Below are positions 15,529 through 22,485 of a stretch of DNA of 38,783 nucleotides, piece after piece (the first letter of the stretch is position 1; each line of letters begins with the position of its first letter). The translations under genes were made by a program, and so were the position numbers. Origin of the DNA: Elusimicrobiota bacterium. GTDB lineage: Bacteria > Elusimicrobiota > Elusimicrobia > JACQJP01. The notes beneath the pieces are model-generated. The model was not told where the DNA came from, did not search any database, and saw only the letters and a list, made by a program, of their open reading frames with translations. Where the stretch lies: NCBI GenBank assembly GCA_016204975.1, contig JACQJP010000009.1, forward strand, positions 1 to 38,783. Reading direction: 5' to 3'.

Positions 15529-16692
15529 TTAGCCGGAAATGACCCGCACCTTCCCTCCCCGAAAGACTCGGTATTTTTTTCCGCGCCAGGTCACAGTCTT
15601 GGAAAACAAGCCGCCATACCAAATGATTGCTTGCATAATATCAATCAGCGGGATGCAAAGATATAGGGTCCAAGGAAGCGCGGCTCCCAGGATGGCACGA
15701 TCCTGCAGTAAGGAACCCGCAATCCGCACGAGGACCCAAGTTCCCCAGAGTCCCAGTCCCCAATAAGTCCCCTGCACCAACGCCAAGCTCATCGCTAAGG
15801 CACAAAAGGTTAGAAAGAGAGAACAATGGGCCAGAACGAATCCATATAGTGATGGTGCAGCATTGCAAATGACCTTGGTCCATTTATGGAAGTGTCTCAT
15901 GGCAGATTGGAGAGAACTCACATCCTCTCGAATCCATGCCGGAGTACGCAGCAGCGAGATTCTGGCGCCGGCTCTGCGGAGCGCGGATCCGATCGCGTAA
16001 TCCTCAGCGATATAATGGGAAAACCCCTCAAGACCGCCGATTTTCTGTAGCATCTCTTTTTTAAATCCCATCCATCCGCCGGAAAAGGATTGGAACATCC
16101 CCAAGCGAAACATCAACGCCCCAAAGACTGAAAACCCGTGGTTAAACGCTCCCGCCATCAAGAGTTGTCCGATGCTATCTACGTTAAAGACGTAGGGGGT
16201 TGCATAGATCGCGTCAGCTCCCGTTTTAAAATTTTTAGAGGTTTCAACCAAAAGTCTCCGATCCGCTTTTATATCTGCATCCGAAAAGACGACCCTGGAA
16301 TGTTTGACGTGAGGAAAAGCCTCGATCATGTTGTGGATTTTGCCCATACGATCCCGGCTGGGGCCGGTCAATACAATCTTAAGGTCTCGTTTTGGATAAG
16401 ACCCAACTACGTTGCAGGCGATTGGGTAGGCGGGGTCTTCTTTCGTTTCGATGGCAAATAGGACCTGTAATCTATTCTCCGTATCGGCCTCAATGAGCGA
16501 CCGCAGATTTTCCTCAAGCTGTTCCTGCCCTTCTTTCATGGGTTTGATGATGGTAAAAGGCTCGGTCTCTTGGCGTGGAGCTTCCACACGGTAAAAGTTT
16601 AGATTGCAAATCATGCAAGCAAGATAATAGAGGATTTGCAGCACAACATAGGCGGCAAGCCCAATAAATATGAGTTCAATCCAGGCTAGCAC
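15529..16692 (-). CDS. membrane glycosyltransferase, ceramide-glucosyltransferase/HpnI-like
   Basis: A 387-residue family 2/21-type glycosyltransferase. There is one N-terminal membrane helix (residues about 5-28), then a catalytic domain with IIKPMKEG, the metal-binding VFSDADI, the catalytic EDYAIGSALRRAG and the RHFHKWTK segment that corresponds to the QxxRW-type motif. Two or more C-terminal membrane segments and a basic tail follow. Relatives transfer a sugar to ceramide or to hopanoid head groups at the inner membrane; the acceptor here is unknown. It is inserted between mnhC and the first D-like antiporter gene. It lacks the GC-rich, C-run-laden character of its neighbours, which suggests acquisition or a different codon history. 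It has no obvious tie to antiport. Confidence 0.88.
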   Translation of the reverse strand: MLAWIELIFIGLAAYVVLQILYYLACMICNLNFYRVEAPRQETEPFTIIKPMKEGQEQLEENLRSLIEADTENRLQVLFAIETKEDPAYPIACNVVGSYPKRDLKIVLTGPSRDRMGKIHNMIEAFPHVKHSRVVFSDADIKADRRLLVETSKNFKTGADAIYATPYVFNVDSIGQLLMAGAFNHGFSVFGALMFRLGMFQSFSGGWMGFKKEMLQKIGGLEGFSHYIAEDYAIGSALRRAGARISLLRTPAWIREDVSSLQSAMRHFHKWTKVICNAAPSLYGFVLAHCSLFLTFCALAMSLALVQGTYWGLGLWGTWVLVRIAGSLLQDRAILGAALPWTLYLCIPLIDIMQAIIWYGGLFSKTVTWRGKKYRVFRGGKVRVISG

Positions 16693-16722
16693 CGAAAAAA
16701 TCCGAAGGGGGTGGCCGAATAT

Positions 16723-17076
16723 CTAAAGAATCTCGTCCTCCTCGAGGCTTCCAAAATTCTTATGGATTTTTCTTAAAAGGGCGAGGGCCACTCCCAGGGT
16801 GCTGACCCCCACCACGATGGCCGTCAGCATCAAAGCCTGGGGGAGTGGATTCATGTACTGATCGGTAGAAAGTCTGGCGGAAGACTCAAGAAGAATGGGC
16901 AGGGTGGCCTGCCACTTAAAGTTGAGGGAGAGGTAGAATAGAATAATACTGGTCTGAAAAAGGTAGAGCCCAAAAAGCTTGCGCATCAAATTTCGACTCA
17001 CTCCCATCGCCCCCAAACCCAGAAGAAAAAGAAACAAAAAGGCACCGTACACCGCGAAATGAAGAGGCACGCTCAT
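16723..17076 (-). CDS. mnhC: Mrp-type antiporter subunit C (NuoK-like)
   Basis: A 117-residue protein with three predicted membrane helices, homologous to MrpC and NuoK. It contains the family segments GVSRNLMRKLFGLYLFQTSI and DQYMNPLPQALMLTAIVVGV, the latter being the typical MrpC ending (PLPQALxLTAIVI). It forms part of the membrane arm that binds the D-type subunits. The start overlaps mnhB by four bases. The C-terminal tail is acidic (SLEEDEIL). Confidence 0.95.
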   Translation of the reverse strand: MSVPLHFAVYGAFLFLFLLGLGAMGVSRNLMRKLFGLYLFQTSIILFYLSLNFKWQATLPILLESSARLSTDQYMNPLPQALMLTAIVVGVSTLGVALALLRKIHKNFGSLEEDEIL

Positions 17077-17510
17077 GAAGAAGAACTCCTATCCCAAGCC
17101 AGGCTGGAAAAGATGGAGGCGATGACGGCCATGACCGCCAAGCAGATTCCGATCTCAATGCCCAAAATTCCCCAGTACCGCCGAAAGGCCTCCTCCATTG
17201 CCAAGGGAAGACCCGCATAATCCAAAAAAGCCCGGCCCCAAAAAATCCCAAAGGCTCCCAGCAGAACATACAGAAAAACCCCGACGGCCCCCAATCTCAA
17301 GGCCCTCCCGGGGTCAGGCATCCCACGGGCAGACGATCCGGCAACCAACCTCTCCAAAACCGTTCCCGCCCCCAAAAGAACCCCGGCCTGAAAACCTCCT
17401 CCGGGACTGGTGTGCCCATGAAACAAGACATAGAGAGCTCCCAAATGGATCCAGGGCGCCAAAAGGTGCGCCACCTGCCGCACCACGGGGCTATCGTGCG
17501 GATGGACCAC
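17073..17510 (-). CDS. mnhB: Mrp-type antiporter subunit B
   Basis: A 145-residue membrane protein of the MnhB/MrpB family. The recognition sequence is ALYVLFHGHTSPGGGFQAGVLL, near the N-terminus and diagnostic of the family. About four membrane helices are predicted. It overlaps the MbhD/E gene by 20 bases upstream and mnhC by four bases downstream. The short N-terminus MVHPHDSPVVRQVA supports the start at 17510. Confidence 0.95.
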   Translation of the reverse strand: MVHPHDSPVVRQVAHLLAPWIHLGALYVLFHGHTSPGGGFQAGVLLGAGTVLERLVAGSSARGMPDPGRALRLGAVGVFLYVLLGAFGIFWGRAFLDYAGLPLAMEEAFRRYWGILGIEIGICLAVMAVIASIFSSLAWDRSSSS

Positions 17511-18021
17511 GTTTACCCTCCAAAATAAGCAGGCAAGCCACCCCCGCGGTAAAGATGACTGCCGTCTCGATCAGGGTATCAAACCCTCTGTAGTCCGCCA
17601 AAATCGCCGTTACCAGATTGGGCGTCTTCATCTGGGACATAGCCCGAAGGATATATGCCGGGGAGACGTGGAGGTGGGCGGGGCTTCCCGCGGCGCCGAA
17701 AAATGGAAAATCCACCCCCAGAAAAAGCAACAGGCCCAAAGCGCCCAAGGAGAGAAACGCCGCCCCATGCCGAAACCGGAGCTTGCGGGTCCGGGCCACG
17801 GGGCTCATCTGAAAAAGGGCCAGCAGAAAAAATACGGTGGAGGCCCCGGCCCCCACCACCGCCTCGGTGAAGGCCACATCGGCCGCTCCCCAGAAGGTCC
17901 ACAAAAGCGCCAGAAAAAAGCTGTAGCAGCTCAGCAAAAAAATCGCCCCCACCAAGTCCGAAAGCAGCAGCACCCCGACCGCGCACGCACACAACAAGAG
18001 CAACAAGGCAACCGGCAGCAT
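17491..18021 (-). CDS. MbhD/MbhE-like subunit (MrpA C-terminal equivalent)
   Basis: A 176-residue membrane protein that corresponds to the C-terminal part of MrpA or to fused MbhD and MbhE. The first half carries WGAADVAFTEAVVGAGAST, the DUF4040/MbhD signature. The second half has DYRGFDTLIETAVIFTAGVA, the MbhE signature. The open frame extends upstream to 18387, but that region is mnhG in another frame. The ATG at 18021 overlaps the mnhG stop by one base (TGATG) and begins a good membrane helix. Because no long MrpA is present, the MrpA role is split between this protein and one of the D-like subunits. Confidence 0.92.
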   Translation of the reverse strand: MLPVALLLLLCACAVGVLLLSDLVGAIFLLSCYSFFLALLWTFWGAADVAFTEAVVGAGASTVFFLLALFQMSPVARTRKLRFRHGAAFLSLGALGLLLFLGVDFPFFGAAGSPAHLHVSPAYILRAMSQMKTPNLVTAILADYRGFDTLIETAVIFTAGVACLLILEGKRGPSAR

Positions 18022-18320
18022 CACCTTTCTCCAAGGGGCCGCACCCCCGACCGCAGCGCCGCCCGCATTGTCGCGTGGATGGTCGTGGGATTGACCAGGC
18101 ATAGAACCACAAAAATAAAAAGAATCTTTGCCGTCGCGGGGGACCCTCCCTGCCGCCAGGCCACGCCCGCCAGAAGCAGGAAGGCGCCCAGGGTGTCCAT
18201 CATACCCACCGCATGACTGCGGGTGAAAAAATCCGGGAGCCGCAGCACGCCTATCGCCGCAACCGTGCTCCACAAAAGGCCCGCCGCAATAAAAAAGATG
18301 GACAGAAAATCCTGTATCAT
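18021..18320 (-). CDS. mnhG: Mrp-type antiporter subunit G
   Basis: A 99-residue protein with three membrane helices of the MnhG/PhaG family. The family signature is IGVLRLPDFFTRSHAVGMMDTLGA, followed by NPTTIHATMRAA at the C-terminal end. Its ATG overlaps the mnhF stop by one base. The sequence just upstream of the start is the 57-bp repeat that ends mnhF, so any ribosome binding site for mnhG would lie in or beside that repeat. Confidence 0.95.
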   Translation of the reverse strand: MIQDFLSIFFIAAGLLWSTVAAIGVLRLPDFFTRSHAVGMMDTLGAFLLLAGVAWRQGGSPATAKILFIFVVLCLVNPTTIHATMRAALRSGVRPLGER

Positions 18321-18658
18321 CAGCCCGCACCCTCCGCGGAGCTCCGGGTACCGGCCGGGCCCCCAGAGGGGGCCAGCGTGCCAGCACCCGGCGCTTTTCG
18401 CCTTTCCAGATATTTCGCCACCGCCAAGGAGCTCACCAGGTTGAGCAAGGTATACCCCAAAGCAATATCCACAAACATCTCCAACCGGCCCTCAAGCGCT
18501 CCCAGAAAAATAAGCAGGATCACCGCCTGGGTAGAGATGCCGTTCAAACCTATCAAGCGGTCAAAAACCGTGGGCCCCTTCAAAACCCGGTAAAGATAAA
18601 TAAAAACTATCCCGATCAACCAAAGACTTGCCAGGGAAAACAGGTCAGTCGAAAACAC
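18320..18658 (-). CDS. mnhF: Mrp-type antiporter subunit F, with repeat-encoded C-terminus
   Basis: A 112-residue membrane protein. The first 88 residues or so are MnhF/MrpF, with YRVLKGPTVFDRLIGLNGIS and DIALGYTLLNLVSSLAVAKYLE. After LERRKAP the remaining residues (GAGTLAPSGGPAGTRSSAEG) are encoded by a 57-bp repeat and do not resemble MrpF. Part of that peptide, PAGTRSSAEGA, recurs at the N-terminus of the pilX-like protein. The tail is probably a cytoplasmic, disordered appendage. The start overlaps mnhE by 14 bases, and the stop overlaps the mnhG start by one base. Confidence 0.93.
   Translation of the reverse strand: MFSTDLFSLASLWLIGIVFIYLYRVLKGPTVFDRLIGLNGISTQAVILLIFLGALEGRLEMFVDIALGYTLLNLVSSLAVAKYLERRKAPGAGTLAPSGGPAGTRSSAEGAG
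18327..18383 (-). repeat. 57-bp repeat at the mnhF/mnhG junction
   Basis: One full unit, followed exactly 57 bases after its first GCAC by a second GCAC (18384-18387), as in a tandem unit. It shares most of its first 32 bases with the copies at 36121 and 21338 (GCACCCTCCGC, GAGCTCCGGGTACCGGCCGG). It contains nested palindromes (CTCCGCGGAG, GGTACC, CCGGCCGG). It encodes the last residues of MnhF and ends seven bases before the shared mnhF stop/mnhG start. Confidence 0.9.
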
Positions 18659-19106
18659 GGGAGATATCCTTTTCCATGGCGCCGCTCACTAAATCCCGGG
18701 AGAAACTCTCATCCAAGACATGCACCCAAAAGGTTTGGTCCACAATATCGGCGCAAATGCTCCCGGGAGTCAGGGTAATCGAATGAGACAAAAGCGTCTG
18801 AGCCGGCCGGTTGGAAAGCCGGGTCGGATAGCGCAGGAGGCGGGGGCGAAGGGTGTGCCCGGGTTTTAAAATCAGCCCGGCCACCTTCCAGTTGGCGATC
18901 ACAATCCTAAGGAACAACCGCAGCAAGAAATCCGGCAAGCTAAATACTCGAATCCCCTTCCACCTCTGCTTCTCCTTCCACGCCGCATCCATCGCCGCCA
19001 CGGCAGCAGCGCACCCAAAACCCAGAATCAAGTGGAAGAGGTCCCACTTTCCGGACAAAAACACCCAGACTGCAAAAAAACCGGCCGTTTTCCAGAAAAA
19101 AACCAT
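18645..19106 (-). CDS. mnhE: Mrp-type antiporter subunit E
   Basis: A 153-residue protein of the MnhE/MrpE family, with two N-terminal membrane helices and a cytoplasmic domain. The family pattern is visible in LPDFLLRLFLRIVIANWKVA and in the LTPGSICADI block followed by FWVHVLD. I chose the ATG at 19106 because AGGAT lies seven to eight bases upstream. A TTG at 19130 would add eight residues. It is the first gene of the antiporter operon. Its upstream region is the 287-bp element at 19139-19425, so its promoter may lie in that element or further up. No good promoter is obvious to me. Confidence 0.92.
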   Translation of the reverse strand: MVFFWKTAGFFAVWVFLSGKWDLFHLILGFGCAAAVAAMDAAWKEKQRWKGIRVFSLPDFLLRLFLRIVIANWKVAGLILKPGHTLRPRLLRYPTRLSNRPAQTLLSHSITLTPGSICADIVDQTFWVHVLDESFSRDLVSGAMEKDISRVFD

Positions 19107-19138
19107 GATCGATCCTACTGAGCCACGCAAACTTATTT

Positions 19139-19425
19139 ACAGGACTTTTGCGAATCTACTTAGAGGAATGGCCAGGGTTCCTTAGAAGACATCCGACGGG
19201 GGTGGCCGAGGATTTGCCCTGCAGACCCCGTAGTGGAGTGGACTTCGCTGCAGTTTTGGCGGTCCGTTCGGACACCAGCCGAAGGCTGCGTGGGACCCTC
19301 TGGGGGAAACCGACGGGACTGGTTTCCCGGGGTCCGGGGGCCAAGGGCAAACTTCGGCCAGGACCCCTATCGGTACTAAAGAAAACCCTGGACAGGACCT
19401 CAATTCCATTTTGCAAAAGTTCAGA
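19139..19425 (+). mobile_element. MITE-like 287-bp element, copy 1 (degenerate ends)
   Basis: This fills the gap between the SpoIID gene and mnhE. Its ends, ACAGGACTTTTGCGA and TTGCAAAAGTTCAGA, are imperfect inverted repeats matching the perfect 15-base ends of the element at 36680-36966. Both elements are exactly 287 bp. The first 95 bases are nearly identical to the other copy read on its minus strand, and the last 45 are clearly related; the centre is not. The centre holds a hairpin with an eight-base stem (gggaaacc 19304-19311, ggtttccc 19321-19328). No target duplication is recognisable. No transposase is encoded, so it would depend on one elsewhere. Confidence 0.75.
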
Positions 19426-19426
19426 T

Positions 19427-21472
19427 CTACTCATATTTTTCAAGTTGTGTGCCTGGAAAATAGGCCTTCAAAATCTGCTCATGGGTGGCGCGCCCCAGGT
19501 GCGCCCTACCGGCCGCCCCCGACTGGCACAGGCCCACCCCATGTCCCCAGCCCGCCCCATACACAAAAAACTCCGAGGGCTCGCCTTGCCCGTCCAGACG
19601 CGCCTCAATGGAAACGACGGAGCTGCGCAGGGGACCCAGCCCCAGGTGGCGCCGCATCAAATGCTCCTTGCCGATGGTCACGCTTCGACGGCTACCCTGG
19701 ACGAGGAGCATACGCAGATGGCCGGAGGAAGCTCTCTCCAAGACCCTCAGCCCCAGAAGCCTCCCGGTGCGATAGGCTCGGTCCAGGTTTCTCTCCAGCT
19801 CCTGTTTGGGAATCACCCGGAGCCACCGAAACTTCGAAGGATGCACATACCTTCTCAACCCGCAGAAGGCCGGGGGAGGATATTTGATCCACTGATTCAT
19901 CTCCCAGGCCCCCTCCGGGGGCTTTAGCTCCGAGGGATCCCCATCCAAGACGCCTTTCAAATAGGGGACCCGCGCGCGCCAAACCTGCTCCGAAGGATGG
20001 GTCATCCCCCCGCAGGTGGAGTGATACACCCCATGCACCAGCTTCCCCTCATACCCCAGGACCTCCCCCCACGTCTCTTCCACCGCCCGGCTGGTCCGGC
20101 GGCTCTCCTTGCGAACCCCCCGGTACACCTGGCAGTGCTGGTCGTCGCATAAATCATAACCGTGTTTCCGATGGGGCTGCAAGGATTTTTTTCGGTAGAG
20201 GGCCTGGGTTCGGGCCAGGACGGCTTGGCTTTTGAGGGCCTCCATGGGAAAACTCTCCTCCATCTCCGAAGGGAGCACGCTATAGAGATACTCCTCCAGG
20301 GAAACCAGATTGACCAGGTAAAATCCCCCGCCCCGCCAGAAGAGTTCCAGATTCCCCCGATACTCCCGGTCGGAGCGTCCGGTCCAAGGAAACCCCTGGC
20401 CGTAGCGCACCTCCTCCAAGATAAAGGTGCTCCGGTCAGGTTCCAAAAGCTCAAGGCGCAGAGGCAAGGCATAGGGCCCCAGCCTTTTGCCCGCCGGAGA
20501 AAACACCCAACAAAAACCTGTTTTTTTCGCCGCGACGATCTTCCATCTCTCCTGGGCGGCCCCCGTCTGGAGAACCTGCGGCTTACCGGAAGATTTCTTC
20601 AAAATTTCAAAACCCCGGCCTCCGCTCCAAAACTGGATGCTCTTTCTCAGCACAGGGTTTCCCGAGGCGCTGGTTCCCAACCCCACCCGGAGAAAGACCG
20701 GCTCCCCGCGTTGGGGAACCGGAACCAGATGCGCCGCAGAGGTGATCTTTGCTGCCGGAAGCAGATCCTCCGGCTTTTTCGAAAGAAGAGGCGCCAAGCG
20801 ATTTTTTCCCTTTAAAGCCTCCGGATGGGAAGAATCGAGATCCAGGATCTTCACATACTGCTTCCAGGCCTCATCGGTCCGGCCCAATTTCTCCAAAAGC
20901 CTCCCCCAGGGCAACCGGACCTCTTGAAAGCTGAAATCCTCCGCCGGCGTCCGCTCATACATCTGAAGTGCCTGAGGCCACTTTTCCAAAACCTCGTAGG
21001 TCTTCCCCAGGTAATAATAGGCGGGGGCAAAATCGGGCCAGACACGGGTAATCTTATCCAGAGAAAAAACAGCCGGCCAAGGCGAGGAGGAATGCTCCAG
21101 CTCATAAATCCCCTTTCCCAAAAGCGCCAGGGGATGCCTGGAATCCAACCGCAAGGCCTTATCCCAAGCCTCTAAAGCCCGGTGATCTTCTCGTTGATAA
21201 AACCACGTCCATCCCAACTCATTGAAGATATGCGGATCTCCGGGAGGAAGCTCCGCCGCCCTCAAAAAAAGCTCGGCGGCGGACCTGAGCTTCCCCTCCT
21301 CTCTCTCCTGCACCGCCTGATCCAACAGGCGGCGAACCGGCACGCTGGAAGCCTCCGGCTCCCCGGCCGGTGCCCGAAGCTCTGCGGAAGGTGCCGGCAC
21401 GCTGGAAGCTTCACCGGCCCAACAGGAAGAGAAAAAAAAGAAAATCCCCGCAAGCAGAAGACGACCCCACAT
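19427..21472 (-). CDS. TPR and SpoIID/LytB domain protein, secreted
   Basis: A 681-residue protein with a signal peptide (residues 1-19, cleavage after CWA) and a short repeat-encoded linker (about 20-47). Tetratricopeptide-like repeats follow (about 48-245), then a C-terminal SpoIID domain (about 340-681). SpoIID proteins cut glycan strands of peptidoglycan. The catalytic-helix region PSEMEESFPMEALKSQAVLA, the HSTCGGMT motif and the GAGWGHGVGLCQSGA motif are all present. This suggests a periplasmic wall-remodelling enzyme with a protein-binding platform. It is the last gene of the surface cluster, but a TATAAT-type promoter directly before it may give separate expression. The linker duplicates ASSVP on both sides because it comes from a 57-bp repeat. 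Confidence 0.92.
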   Translation of the reverse strand: MWGRLLLAGIFFFFSSCWAGEASSVPAPSAELRAPAGEPEASSVPVRRLLDQAVQEREEGKLRSAAELFLRAAELPPGDPHIFNELGWTWFYQREDHRALEAWDKALRLDSRHPLALLGKGIYELEHSSSPWPAVFSLDKITRVWPDFAPAYYYLGKTYEVLEKWPQALQMYERTPAEDFSFQEVRLPWGRLLEKLGRTDEAWKQYVKILDLDSSHPEALKGKNRLAPLLSKKPEDLLPAAKITSAAHLVPVPQRGEPVFLRVGLGTSASGNPVLRKSIQFWSGGRGFEILKKSSGKPQVLQTGAAQERWKIVAAKKTGFCWVFSPAGKRLGPYALPLRLELLEPDRSTFILEEVRYGQGFPWTGRSDREYRGNLELFWRGGGFYLVNLVSLEEYLYSVLPSEMEESFPMEALKSQAVLARTQALYRKKSLQPHRKHGYDLCDDQHCQVYRGVRKESRRTSRAVEETWGEVLGYEGKLVHGVYHSTCGGMTHPSEQVWRARVPYLKGVLDGDPSELKPPEGAWEMNQWIKYPPPAFCGLRRYVHPSKFRWLRVIPKQELERNLDRAYRTGRLLGLRVLERASSGHLRMLLVQGSRRSVTIGKEHLMRRHLGLGPLRSSVVSIEARLDGQGEPSEFFVYGAGWGHGVGLCQSGAAGRAHLGRATHEQILKAYFPGTQLEKYE
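21338..21410 (+). repeat. 57-bp repeat inside the SpoIID gene (1.3 units)
   Basis: A complete unit (21338-21394) followed by the first 16 bases of the next (21395-21410), which agree at 15 positions with 21338-21353. The unit is inserted in the opposite orientation, relative to the reading strand, from the copy at mnhF, and it is still open. It encodes SSVPAPSAELRAPAGEPEAS. The reverse reading of the mnhF copy would give the similar PAPSAELRVPAGPPEGASVP, which confirms that this is one DNA element rather than a protein motif. Confidence 0.9.
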
Positions 21473-21480
21473 CGCATCGC

Positions 21481-21509
21481 ATTATAGATAATATGCCAAG
21501 TCCTGTAAC
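21481..21509 (-). promoter_or_regulatory. promoter-like sequence before the SpoIID gene
   Basis: A perfect -10 box TATAAT (21481-21486) lies 17 bases from a weak -35 box GTTACA (21504-21509), within the 38-base gap after the PorV-like gene. The predicted start is near 21474, almost on the ATG at 21472, so the mRNA would be nearly leaderless. Three ATGs lie in a row at five-base spacing (21482, 21477, 21472); only the last opens the gene. Confidence 0.45.
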
Positions 21510-21510
21510 T

Positions 21511-22485
21511 TTAGAACCGGATGAGGAGGGCGTAACGGAAGGTATTTCCCAGATCTCCAAACGGAACCCAGGCAAAATCGAAACGGGCGCGGTAAAAGGT
21601 GATGCCGGCCCCGACGGAAAGCCCCGTCAGCCCGTCGGGATCCGCATTCTGGCTGTTGTAGCCGGCCCGCAAGGCCGCCGAAAGCCTCTCCGCCACCGGC
21701 TGCTCATATTCCCCCCCGACCGCGTAGGTGAGGGAGTTGTCTCTAGGCAAGCCCAGATCGGCTGCAAAAATCAGATTTTTCCGGAAGCGGTACCCGGCCC
21801 CGGCAAAAATGACCGTCGGCAAGGGATCCGACTCTTCTTTAAATTTCGGCTGGGAACCCAGATGCCGGACTCCCAAACTCAAGGAAAGGGGCAGGCCCTG
21901 GAGGTGGTGCAGCGCCCCCAGGTCCGCCGCGAAGGCGCTGGCCTTTTCCGAATCCAGCTTCTGCCGAACGTACTTGGCGGTCAGGCCCAGGCTGGTTCTC
22001 TCCGAAAGCTTTCTGGCAAAGGACATGGCGTAAGCAAAATCCGAAGCCTCAAAGCTTCCTGCCGGGGCATCGGTATCGGTGAGGCGTCGTTCCAGACCGT
22101 CCACCGAGAGGTTGTAGATGGCCACTCCCAGGGTGCCCAGGCGTCCGGCGCCCCCCCCAGAATTTGCGGCGGCGGCCGGGTCCCTGAGCGGCAGGGCAAA
22201 GGCGGCGAACTCATAATCCAAGCCCTGGAAAAACTGGTTGTGCATGCCGGTGACCTCCGCCCTCTCCAGGAAGGCCAGCCCGGCAGGGTTGTAGTAGATG
22301 GCGTTGGCGTCGTCTGCCACAGCGGAAAAAGCCTCCCCCATGCCGGCCGGCCGGCCCCCCGCGCCGACCTTCAAAAACTGCGCGCCGCTGGTCCCCACAT
22401 CCTTGGAATTGCCGAAGCCCGCCCAGGCCGGAGAACAGAGGGCCGACAGGACATGGCAAAAAACAAACAACGCGACCGCTCTCAT
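21511..22485 (-). CDS. PorV/PorQ-like (UPF0164) outer-membrane protein
   Basis: A 324-residue protein with a signal peptide (cleaved after SPAWA) and the family N-terminus GAQFLKVGAGGRPAGMGEAF followed by AVADDANAIYYNPAGLA. This matches the PorV/PorQ/UPF0164 outer-membrane beta-barrel family. Strand-like segments continue to a C-terminal phenylalanine (YALLIRF), as expected for an outer-membrane barrel. PorV is the outer-membrane shuttle of type IX secretion in Bacteroidota; distant relatives occur in many didermic phyla without proven type IX systems. Its ATG overlaps the stop of the giant secreted protein by four bases, so the two are made together. This is consistent with that protein being its client. 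Confidence 0.88.
   Translation of the reverse strand: MRAVALFVFCHVLSALCSPAWAGFGNSKDVGTSGAQFLKVGAGGRPAGMGEAFSAVADDANAIYYNPAGLAFLERAEVTGMHNQFFQGLDYEFAAFALPLRDPAAAANSGGGAGRLGTLGVAIYNLSVDGLERRLTDTDAPAGSFEASDFAYAMSFARKLSERTSLGLTAKYVRQKLDSEKASAFAADLGALHHLQGLPLSLSLGVRHLGSQPKFKEESDPLPTVIFAGAGYRFRKNLIFAADLGLPRDNSLTYAVGGEYEQPVAERLSAALRAGYNSQNADPDGLTGLSVGAGITFYRARFDFAWVPFGDLGNTFRYALLIRF

Noticed and set aside
18022-18387. N-terminal extension of the MbhD/E protein
   Set aside because: It overlaps mnhG in another frame and lacks membrane character; the ATG at 18021 begins a proper helix.
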